Assembly (NCBI GenBank): GCA_045660385.1
Contig: JAZRDT010000021.1
Coordinates: 1 to 28,128 of the forward strand
Reading direction: 5' to 3'
DNA length: 28,128 nt
Source of the DNA: UBA1189 sp045660385
GTDB taxonomy: Bacteria; Bacteroidota; Bacteroidia; Bacteroidales; Bacteroidaceae
The notes beneath the pieces were generated by a model that saw nothing but the letters and a program-made list of their open reading frames with translations, ran no database searches and was not told the origin of the DNA. Below are positions 21,493-28,128 of the stretch, piece after piece. Position 1 is the stretch's first letter, and each line of letters starts with the position of its first letter. Both the position numbers and the translations under genes were made by a program.

Positions 21493-23460
21493 TTATGCGT
21501 CGATGTTTGCGTAGGTAGCATTCTTCTCGATGAACTCGCGGCGCGGACCTACATCCTCACCCATGAGCATAGAGAATACGTAGTCAGCAGCAGCGGCATT
21601 CTCGATGGTTACCTGCTTGAGCAGACGTGTCTCGGGGTTCATGGTTGTCTCCCACAGCTGCTCGGGGTTCATCTCACCAAGACCCTTATAGCGCTGGATC
21701 GAAACGCTGTTCTCATTACCATTACCAAACTCTGCGATGAAGCGATCCTTATCGGCATCATCGTAGCAGTAGCGCTTGTTTTTGCCCTTACTGCAGAGGT
21801 AGAGGGGTGGTGTAGCGATGAAGAGGTGTCCGTTCTCGATGAGTTCGGGCATATAACGATAGAAGAGTGTCATCAAGAGGGTGTCGATGTGAGATCCATC
21901 GACATCGGCATCGGTCATGATGATGGTCTTGTAGTAGCGGAGTTTGTCGTAGTTGGCCTCCTTGCTGTTTTCGGGGTTGAGGCCGAAACGTACGCCGAGT
22001 GCCTGGATGATGTTGTTCACCTCTTCGTGCTCGAAGGCCTTGTGCCACATCACGCGCTCTACGTTGAAGATCTTACCGCGGATGGGGAGGATGGCTTGTG
22101 TGATACGTGAACGACCTTGCTTGGCTGAACCGCCCGCTGAGTCTCCCTCGACGATAAACAGTTCACAGTTCATGGGATCCTTGTCTGAGCAGTCGGCCAG
22201 TTTACCGGGGAGTCCGCCGCCTGTCATGGGGTTCTTGCGTTGTACGCTCTCACGGGCCTTACGGGCTGCGATACGAGCTTGTGCTGCGAGTACCACCTTG
22301 TCGACAATCATCTTTGCCTCCTTGGGGTGCTCTTCAAGATAGTTGGTGAGCGTTTCGGCCACAGCCTGCTGCACAGCACCTGCCACTTCAGAGTTGCCGA
22401 GCTTTGTCTTGGTCTGTCCCTCAAACTGGGGCTCGGCCACCTTGATGGAAATTACTGCTGTCAAACCCTCGCGGAAATCCTCACCGGCGATCTCCACCTT
22501 GGCCTTCTCGAGGGCCTTGGTATCCTCGGCATACTTCTTGAGAGTACGGGTGAGCGCGGTACGGAAACCTGCAAGGTGGGTACCACCCTCGATGGTGTTG
22601 ATGTTGTTGACGTATGAGTGGATGTTCTCAGAGTACGAGGTGTTGTACATGATAGCGACCTCGATGGGTACACCCTGTTTCTCTGTGTTAAGGTAGATGA
22701 TGTCGTTGAAGAGGTGTTCGCGTGATGAGTCTACGAAACGGACAAATTCCTTCAAGCCCTCTTCAGAGTGGAAGGTCTCAGTGCGTGCTTTGCCCTCCTC
22801 GTCCTTGTCGCGAAGATCGGTTAGGGTGATGGTGATGCCTGCATTGAGGAATGCGAGCTCACGCATACGGTTGGCCAATACATCGTAGCTGTATTCGTGT
22901 GCTGTGAAGATGCTGCGGTCGGGCCAGAACTGCTGGCGCGTACCGGTACGGTCGGCATCTCCTACCGTTTTTACTGCGTAAAGAGGCTTACCGCATGAGT
23001 ACTCCTGCTGATATACCTTGCCCTCGCGGAATACTTGGGTCTTCATGTGGGTAGAGAGTGCGTTTACGCACGATACACCCACACCATGTAGACCGCCGGA
23101 TACCTTGTATGAACCCTTGTCGAACTTACCACCTGCGTGGAGCACGGTCATTACCACCTCAAGAGCCGAGCGCTGCTCCTTTTCATGCCAGTCTACGGGA
23201 ATACCGCGACCGTTGTCTTGAACGGTGATAGAGTTATCTTCGTTGATATATACCTCGATATGACTGCAATAGCCAGCCAATGCTTCGTCGATAGAGTTGT
23301 CTACTACCTCGTATACAAGGTGGTGCAGACCCTTGGCGCTGATGTCGCCGATGTACATAGCAGGGCGCTTACGTACGGCTTCAAGACCCTCAAGTACCTG
23401 AATGTTTTCCGCCGAGTAGTTGCTCGCTGCGTTTGCTTTGATTTCTTCGTTTATTTCCAT
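21493..23460 (-). CDS. gyrB: DNA gyrase subunit B
   Basis: 655 residues. With GyrA it introduces negative supercoils using ATP. GHKL ATPase motifs: EVVDNSIDEALAG (51-63, catalytic Glu51), QDNGRGIPV (81-89) and KVSGGLHGVGVSCVNALS (119-136). The transducer domain carries QTKTKLGN (349-356). Toprim motifs: EGDSAGG (438-444) and DADVDG (517-522). The C-terminal QRYKGLGEMNPEQLW (589-603) is the signature of type IIA topoisomerase B subunits. The short length, without the ~170-residue insert of E. coli GyrB, is normal here. I chose ATG 23458-23460 (MEINEEIKANAASNYSAENI); upstream open frame is antisense to the GH89 gene. It is transcribed divergently from GH89 and is not next to dnaA or recF. Confidence 0.97.
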   Translation of the reverse strand: MEINEEIKANAASNYSAENIQVLEGLEAVRKRPAMYIGDISAKGLHHLVYEVVDNSIDEALAGYCSHIEVYINEDNSITVQDNGRGIPVDWHEKEQRSALEVVMTVLHAGGKFDKGSYKVSGGLHGVGVSCVNALSTHMKTQVFREGKVYQQEYSCGKPLYAVKTVGDADRTGTRQQFWPDRSIFTAHEYSYDVLANRMRELAFLNAGITITLTDLRDKDEEGKARTETFHSEEGLKEFVRFVDSSREHLFNDIIYLNTEKQGVPIEVAIMYNTSYSENIHSYVNNINTIEGGTHLAGFRTALTRTLKKYAEDTKALEKAKVEIAGEDFREGLTAVISIKVAEPQFEGQTKTKLGNSEVAGAVQQAVAETLTNYLEEHPKEAKMIVDKVVLAAQARIAARKARESVQRKNPMTGGGLPGKLADCSDKDPMNCELFIVEGDSAGGSAKQGRSRITQAILPIRGKIFNVERVMWHKAFEHEEVNNIIQALGVRFGLNPENSKEANYDKLRYYKTIIMTDADVDGSHIDTLLMTLFYRYMPELIENGHLFIATPPLYLCSKGKNKRYCYDDADKDRFIAEFGNGNENSVSIQRYKGLGEMNPEQLWETTMNPETRLLKQVTIENAAAADYVFSMLMGEDVGPRREFIEKNATYANIDA

Positions 23461-23489
23461 TTTGCTAATGTATTTTCTGACAATATTGC

Positions 23490-23506
23490 CTCCTTCAGAG
23501 AAGGAG
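23490..23506 (-). promoter_or_regulatory. 7-bp hairpin in the gyrB mRNA leader
   Basis: CTCCTTC-AGA-GAAGGAG lies between the predicted gyrB transcription start (~23515) and ATG 23460. On the minus strand it contains GAAGGAGG, a Shine-Dalgarno-like sequence but about 30 nt from the ATG. Confidence 0.4.
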
Positions 23507-23520
23507 AGCCAAAAACGGAA

Positions 23521-23528
23521 CAAAAATA
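23521..23528 (-). promoter_or_regulatory. -7 promoter element of gyrB
   Basis: Minus-strand TATTTTTG matches TAnnTTTG and gives a leader of about 55 nt. No TTTG lies at the usual 20-nt spacing; the region is a poly-A/T tract. Confidence 0.5.
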
Positions 23529-23582
23529 CGAAAAAAAAACGACAATAGCAGCCTGTTGCCTTTTTTTTTGGACCTAAATGCG

Positions 23583-23590
23583 TATATTTG
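23583..23590 (+). promoter_or_regulatory. -7 promoter element of the GH89 gene
   Basis: TATATTTG matches TAnnTTTG; leader of about 35 nt to ATG 23630. A TTG lies 24 nt upstream (23556-23558), a longer spacer than usual. Confidence 0.55.
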
Positions 23591-23629
23591 CGATAAAATA
23601 TTATTTGTAAAAGATTTAAGCCATTTGGT

Positions 23630-26272
23630 ATGATGAAAAAGATACTGATTATGTCCTTGATGCTTGTTGTTTCGAGCGTGCTATCTGCAGTGACGGTTGC
23701 TAATGCCGGTACGCCGGATATGACCGTCGTGGAAAACCCGCAGGCGGTGGTGGACCTGGTTGAACGTATTGGAGGTAGGGATGCATCAGACAAGTTTGTG
23801 TTTGTGCTCGATCCCACAAAGAATCTTTCACAAGAGGAGTTTACCATTGCTGGAACCAAAGGCAAGGTACAGATTAGCGGTAATACGCTCAGTGCTATCA
23901 CCACGGGCTTGGGTTGGTATCTGCAGAACTATGCGCATATCAATATCGCATGGAACTCGCTGAATGAGAAGACGGCTACGGGCGAGGCATATACGGAGTT
24001 GTCGCGTCTCCCAGTGCCCTCAATGGCAGAAACACATGTGTGTGATGCCAAGTATCGTTATTACTTGAACTATTGCACCTTCGGGTATTCAATGACCTCG
24101 TGGACGTGGAAGCGCTGGCAGCAGGAAATCGACTGGATGGCACTGCATGGCATCAACATGCCGCTTCAGATCATAGGCTTTGAAGAGGTGTGGCGCCGCT
24201 TCCTGACCATGGAGGTCGATGGTGTGCGAAAGTATAACTATACGGATGAGGAGGCGAAGGCATTTGTTGCCGGACCGGCCTATATTGCATGGTGGGGTAT
24301 GAACAACCTCGAAGGTTGGGGCGGTACAGAATTTGATGGCTGGGGAGGCGTGCAGGATGATGCTTGGTATGAGCGTCAAAGCCAACTCGCAGCAAGCATT
24401 CTCAGTCGTCAGCGCGAACTGGGCATGCAGCCCGTGTTGCCAGGTTTTTCGGGTATGGTGCCCAGTAACTTTACGGCCAAGACCCATGTTCCCACCGATG
24501 CCAACGGAGGTGTCTGGTGTGGCTTTACCCGCCCTCGCATTATTGACCCCACTTACAGCGGCTTCGCTGAAATCGCCAAGGACTACTACAATTGTCTCCG
24601 TGAGGTGATGGGCGAAAGTCAGTATTACTCAATGGACCCTTTCCATGAGGGAGGCAGCATAAGTAGCGGAAAATATGAGGAGGCTTACTATGCTGTGTAT
24701 GAGGCTATGGAGACTGCAAAGAGGGGTGCGCAATGGGTGATTCAGCAATGGCAATGGGATCGCAACCAACGTAAGTCCATCCATGCCGTTCCTGCGGGCC
24801 GTTTGGTTGTGCTCGATCTGTTCTCTGATGGAAAGCCCGCTTTTGACAACTACAATGGCTACGCTCCGCAAGAGGCTGTGTTTTGCGCCATTCCTAACTT
24901 TGGTGGTCGCTCGGGTTTGATGGGCCGTCTGAATAATATGGCCGACAACTATTTCGCTTATAAGGCGAAGTATCCGAGTATTCAGGGTATAGGCGTTGCT
25001 CCCGAGGCGATAGAGCAGACACCAGTGACCTATGACCTCTTGTTCCAACTTCCGTGGATGGAGACTAAACCCGATATGGGGCAATGGATAAAGGAGTATG
25101 CCACAGCTCGCTATGGTGTGTCGAATGCCGAAGTCCAACAGGCATGGGAGCTGCTCCGCCAAAGTGTGTTAAACTATGGTGCCGATGCAATACAAGGTCC
25201 GGTAGAGGATGTGTGGGCTGCGCGTCCAAACCTGCAGGTGCGTCCTGCCAGTACGTGGGGAGTGACATTGAGCAATGCGGGGGCAATCTATACGAGAGAG
25301 CGTCGTCAAATGCTTGCCGATGCTGCATCTATATTGTTGGACCAGCATCGTAAGCTCGGTCTTGACAAGGGCTCTGTGTACGAGAGCAACTATAACTACG
25401 ACTTGGTGGAGCTGGGTGGAGCAGTGATGGCCGACTATGCTTATGATCTGTTGCTGGGCATACAACAGGCAAAAGATAGTGCTGGCGAACGCTTTGCCTC
25501 AGATAAGTCCTATGTGGCCCGTCGTGATGCATTCCTGGCTCTTATTGCCGATATGGATGTGCTTAAGGGTACCAATCTGAATTTCCGTTTGGGTAAATGG
25601 ACGCAAGAGGCCCGTGATGCTGCTTCTGAGGTGGTAGGTGCTGCATCTGCCACGGCCGATTGGTATGAATATAACAATGCCCGCACACTGATTACGACAT
25701 GGGGTGATAAGGCGCAAAATGGGGGACTCAAGGACTATTCGTATCGTTCATGGCAAGGTCTTCTCAAAGATTACTATTTGCCTCGCTGGGAATACTACTT
25801 TGCTAATGGTTGCACAGGATGTGACTACTTTTTCTTTGAATGGAACTGGGCACATGGTAAGGAACATTTCGTAGGGCAGGCCGCGAAAAGTGATGTCACT
25901 CTTGTGCCCGGTCAAGATGGCTATAGCTATGACCGTATGCCTGAGGGCAATACCGTGAAGGAAACGAAAAGACTATTTGCCAAGTATCTTCTCCCTATTC
26001 ATACAGACAGCGGTACTTATTATGCTTATCGCCACCTGTCTAACAATCTCTCGGACAAGTTGGTGATAAAGGCTTCGGCAGGAGGCAAACTCAACCTGGC
26101 CCCCTATTTGGGCAATCTGTCCGAAGTGCTGATTGAGGGTGATGTGCTCTCTCATCCGACATCGCGTGTCAAGCGTGTATATGTCCGTGAGGATGCACCT
26201 TATGGCATATACAAGGTTACAGCTATCCTGCCTGATGCAACCACCATTGTCTTTGAGGTAGAAGTGGAGTAG
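23630..26272 (+). CDS. Secreted alpha-N-acetylglucosaminidase, GH89 (NAGLU-like)
   Basis: 880 residues. GH89 enzymes remove terminal alpha-linked N-acetylglucosamine, as in heparan sulfate or GlcNAc-alpha-1,4-Gal caps on gastric mucin. Residues 1-~26 are a signal peptide (ending VANAG). The N-terminal domain spans ~35-125. The TIM barrel starts with RYYLNYCTFGYSMTSWTW (143-160) and WMALHGINMPL (169-179), the GH89 hallmark. The likely acid/base is Glu340 in DPFHEGG and the nucleophile Glu459 in GVAPEAIEQTP, by alignment from memory to human NAGLU E316 and E446. The helical C-terminal domain follows. The last ~100 residues form an extra beta-rich segment beyond the usual ~745-residue enzyme. 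It has no SusC/SusD neighbours here and stands alone between gyrB and gltX. Two adjacent ATGs (23630, 23633) can start it. Confidence 0.95.
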   Translation: MMKKILIMSLMLVVSSVLSAVTVANAGTPDMTVVENPQAVVDLVERIGGRDASDKFVFVLDPTKNLSQEEFTIAGTKGKVQISGNTLSAITTGLGWYLQNYAHINIAWNSLNEKTATGEAYTELSRLPVPSMAETHVCDAKYRYYLNYCTFGYSMTSWTWKRWQQEIDWMALHGINMPLQIIGFEEVWRRFLTMEVDGVRKYNYTDEEAKAFVAGPAYIAWWGMNNLEGWGGTEFDGWGGVQDDAWYERQSQLAASILSRQRELGMQPVLPGFSGMVPSNFTAKTHVPTDANGGVWCGFTRPRIIDPTYSGFAEIAKDYYNCLREVMGESQYYSMDPFHEGGSISSGKYEEAYYAVYEAMETAKRGAQWVIQQWQWDRNQRKSIHAVPAGRLVVLDLFSDGKPAFDNYNGYAPQEAVFCAIPNFGGRSGLMGRLNNMADNYFAYKAKYPSIQGIGVAPEAIEQTPVTYDLLFQLPWMETKPDMGQWIKEYATARYGVSNAEVQQAWELLRQSVLNYGADAIQGPVEDVWAARPNLQVRPASTWGVTLSNAGAIYTRERRQMLADAASILLDQHRKLGLDKGSVYESNYNYDLVELGGAVMADYAYDLLLGIQQAKDSAGERFASDKSYVARRDAFLALIADMDVLKGTNLNFRLGKWTQEARDAASEVVGAASATADWYEYNNARTLITTWGDKAQNGGLKDYSYRSWQGLLKDYYLPRWEYYFANGCTGCDYFFFEWNWAHGKEHFVGQAAKSDVTLVPGQDGYSYDRMPEGNTVKETKRLFAKYLLPIHTDSGTYYAYRHLSNNLSDKLVIKASAGGKLNLAPYLGNLSEVLIEGDVLSHPTSRVKRVYVREDAPYGIYKVTAILPDATTIVFEVEVE

Positions 26273-26294
26273 TCCTAAAGGTGTAATCACACAA

Positions 26295-26322
26295 GAAGCG
26301 GGGCGACTGGTCGCCCCGCTTC
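26295..26322. terminator. Bidirectional terminator between convergent GH89 and gltX
   Basis: GAAGCGGGGCGA (26295-26306), loop CTGG, exact complement TCGCCCCGCTTC (26311-26322); a 12-bp GC-rich stem, 22 bp past the GH89 stop and 31 bp past the gltX stop on the other strand. No long T tract on either side. Confidence 0.75.
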
Positions 26323-26353
26323 TGCATATTGCTAACTGTAAAGGTCTGCTCTA

Positions 26354-27880
26354 TTATATTGCAGCAGGGAGTACCTCTAGTGCGCGGCGTGCGCGGCGTA
26401 AGGTTTCCTCCTTGCCAATAAAGTCGGTGAGCTCGAAGATGTGAGGACCTACGGCAGCTCCTACGAGAGTCACGCGGAAGGCGTTCATAACCTTACCTAC
26501 ACCCCATTCCTTCGATGCAATCCACTCCATGATGAGAGGCTCAATCTCGGCACCGGAAAATACGGGAGCTTGCTCGATGAAATCGCACAATTCGCGTACG
26601 TAGGTCGATGCAGGTTCTTTCCACCACTTCTTGAGCGACTTTTCATCGTAACTCTCGGGAGCCTCGAAGAAGTAGCAGCAGGTTTCCCAAAGTTCGTGTA
26701 CGAAGTTGACACGACCCTTCATTAGAGAAACTACCTTGACGATGCGGTCGAACTCCTCGTTGATACCACGCTCACGGAGCATGGGTTCGAAGAGGCGGGC
26801 AATCTCAGTGTCGTCCTTTGAGAGGATATATTCGTGGTTGAACCATACGAGTTTCTTGTAGTCGAAGCGGGCACCTGCCTTTGAACAGCGTGAGAGGTCG
26901 AAGAGTTGTATCATCTCATCGAGAGTCATCTTCTCTTGGTCGTTACCGGGGTTCCAGCCAAGCAGAGCGAGGAAGTTGATCACTGCTTCGGGCAGATAGT
27001 CCTTTTCACGATAGCCCGAAGAGATGTCGCCAGTCTTGGGATCGTGCCATTCGAGGGGAAACACGGGGAAACCGAGGCGATCGCCATCGCGCTTGCTGAG
27101 TTTGCCGTTGCCTTCGGGCTTGAGCAAGAGGGGGAGGTGGGCGAATGTGGGCATGGTGTCTTCCCAGCCAAATGCGCGGTAAAGCAATACATGGAGCGGA
27201 GCTGAGGGCAACCATTCCTCGCCACGAATTACGTGTGATACCTCCATCAAGTGGTCGTCAACAATGTTGGCCAAGTGGTAGGTGGGGAGTTCGTCGGCAC
27301 TTTTGTAGAGCACCTTATCATCGAGCACTGATGAGTTAATGACTACATTGCCACGAATGAGGTCATTGACATGTACCTCTACACCCGGTTCGATGAGGAA
27401 GCGCACTACATATTGGTGACCTGAGGCCAAGAGCGCATCAACTTCCTCCTTGGGCAGAGCGAGTGAATTGCGCATCTGCATGCGGGTGGTAGCATCGTAT
27501 TGGAAGTTGGCAATTTCGTTACGCTTGGCTTCGAGCTCTTCGGGAGTGTCGAAAGCCATGTAAGCCTTGCCCTCGTCGAGCAAATGCTGCACGTATTTCT
27601 TATAGATGTCGCGACGCTCCGACTGACGGTAGGGACCATGGTCTCCACCTACGCCTACGCCCTCATCGAAGGCGAGGCCAAGCCATTGGAACGACTCGAT
27701 GATGTACTCCTCAGCACCAGGAACGAAACGGTTTGAATCGGTGTCCTCGATGCGAAAGATGAAATCGCCGCCATGCTGACGGGCAAACAAATAGTTATAC
27801 AAGGCAGTGCGCACACCGCCTATATGCAAGGGTCCTGTAGGACTGGGTGCAAAACGCACTCTTACTCTTCTTTCGGTCAT
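26354..27880 (-). CDS. gltX: Glutamate--tRNA ligase
   Basis: 508 residues, typical for bacterial GluRS. It charges tRNA-Glu, which also feeds glutamyl-tRNA into tetrapyrrole synthesis (compare hemD in this window). The class I HIGH motif appears as HIGG at 19-22 in FAPSPTGPLHIGGVRTALYN (10-29), the usual GluRS form. The KMSKS loop is KLSKR (260-264) in NGKLSKRDGDRLG. FRIEDTD (42-48) and the GEEWLPS segment (220-226) are also diagnostic. The start is ATG 27878-27880 (MTERRVRVRF). The frame extends to a TTG at 27943, but that region holds the promoter. It converges with the GH89 gene. Confidence 0.97.
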   Translation of the reverse strand: MTERRVRVRFAPSPTGPLHIGGVRTALYNYLFARQHGGDFIFRIEDTDSNRFVPGAEEYIIESFQWLGLAFDEGVGVGGDHGPYRQSERRDIYKKYVQHLLDEGKAYMAFDTPEELEAKRNEIANFQYDATTRMQMRNSLALPKEEVDALLASGHQYVVRFLIEPGVEVHVNDLIRGNVVINSSVLDDKVLYKSADELPTYHLANIVDDHLMEVSHVIRGEEWLPSAPLHVLLYRAFGWEDTMPTFAHLPLLLKPEGNGKLSKRDGDRLGFPVFPLEWHDPKTGDISSGYREKDYLPEAVINFLALLGWNPGNDQEKMTLDEMIQLFDLSRCSKAGARFDYKKLVWFNHEYILSKDDTEIARLFEPMLRERGINEEFDRIVKVVSLMKGRVNFVHELWETCCYFFEAPESYDEKSLKKWWKEPASTYVRELCDFIEQAPVFSGAEIEPLIMEWIASKEWGVGKVMNAFRVTLVGAAVGPHIFELTDFIGKEETLRRARRALEVLPAAI

Positions 27881-27909
27881 ATAATTCAATGGAATATAGT
27901 TTCGTGCAA

Positions 27910-27917
27910 CAAAGGTA
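27910..27917 (-). promoter_or_regulatory. -7 promoter element of gltX within a conserved ~50-bp block
   Basis: Minus-strand TACCTTTG matches TAnnTTTG; leader about 25 nt. The sequence from here to about 27960 is nearly the same as that upstream of pgeF, including a CAA(G/A) (minus-strand -33 candidate) 23 nt away in both. Confidence 0.7.
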
Positions 27918-27995
27918 CGAATAAACGAGCGAAAAAGTATCAAGTTACTTGAATATTTTTGGAGATAATATAGGAGTTGTCCAGTTTCTTAGATT

Positions 27996-28128
27996 CTCCT
28001 CCTAGGTTAGGAGGAGTACCCTCGAAGAGGGGGAGGTGGTATGACTTCTGTAAGAGATACCCCCTCCGCTGCGCTCCCTACCGGGTCCTCCGTCGTGCAG
28101 AGCACTGCACTCCCCTCGCTCGGCACGG
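27996..28128. repeat. Dispersed-repeat-like palindromic DNA at the right edge
   Basis: No gene is seen from 27961 to the window end. The region holds CTCCTCCTA-GGT-TAGGAGGAG (27996-28016), CCCTC-GAA-GAGGG (28020-28032), a pairing of GAGGGGG...TAT with ATACCCCCTC, and GTGCAG-AGCA-CTGCAC near 28096-28111. The composition is GC- and purine/pyrimidine-strand biased, unlike neighbouring genes, and similar in kind to 20015-20112. It continues past the window. Confidence 0.6.

Noticed and set aside
23461..23904. 148-residue N-terminal extension of gyrB
   Set aside because: It is antisense to the GH89 signal peptide and first domain, passes through both promoters, and has no GyrB similarity.
1..28128. 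CRISPR array, insertion sequence, phage or toxin-antitoxin genes
   Set aside because: No regularly spaced repeats, transposase, phage structural or toxin-like ORFs were seen on either strand.

Overview
The window looks like chromosomal DNA from a Bacteroidales bacterium, probably a gut or oral Bacteroides/Prevotella/Muribaculaceae relative. Three things support this. There is a SusC/RagA-type TonB-linked receptor. The order DUF4271 - hemD - rnpA - yidD - tatD is one I associate with Bacteroidales. Many genes carry Bacteroidetes-type promoters (-7 TAnnTTTG, several with TTTG or TTG 20 nt upstream) and little Shine-Dalgarno signal. The placement is from family knowledge; no search was run.

Left part (1-8.6 kb, minus strand): an accessory outer-membrane/secretion region. 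A four-repeat fasciclin-like lipoprotein lies 37 bp upstream of a SusC-type receptor that runs off the left edge. Upstream of both, behind its own terminator, is a 921-residue secreted multi-domain protein with a short C-terminal tail of the kind seen on secreted Prevotella/Bacteroides proteins. No glycosidase lies in this cluster, so the substrate is unknown.

Middle (8.8-13.2 kb, minus strand): tyrS, an EamA-type drug/metabolite exporter, a tRNA-Gly(GCC) - tRNA-Leu(UAA) unit with promoter and terminator, a stand-alone B3/4 tRNA-editing-like protein, and the peptidoglycan-editing laccase-domain protein PgeF. Just upstream of tRNA-Gly is an exact 36-nt copy of its 5' half, plus a 16-nt inverted piece of its anticodon region.

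Plus-strand block (13.4-21.4 kb): ahcY; a LOG-family nucleotide phosphoribohydrolase whose N-terminus is encoded by a dispersed repeat; DUF4271 membrane protein; hemD (TTG start); rnpA, yidD and tatD chained by 4-bp overlaps; gpmI; a Cys-rich DUF3109 protein; and mtgA. These are housekeeping genes for the methyl cycle, tetrapyrrole synthesis, tRNA 5' processing, membrane insertion, glycolysis and peptidoglycan synthesis.

Right part (21.5-28.1 kb): gyrB (minus) diverges from a secreted GH89 alpha-N-acetylglucosaminidase (plus), which converges on gltX (minus). Perfect GC-rich hairpins separate the convergent pairs. The last ~130 bp are dispersed-repeat-like palindromic DNA.

I did not find a clearly new multi-gene system, CRISPR array, insertion sequence or phage. 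The best leads are the tRNA-Gly half copy with its inverted fragment, repeat sequence captured as coding sequence in the LOG gene, a near-duplicate ~50-bp promoter in front of two unrelated genes (pgeF and gltX), a 17-bp palindrome next to the ahcY promoter, and the fasciclin/SusC/secreted-protein cluster.
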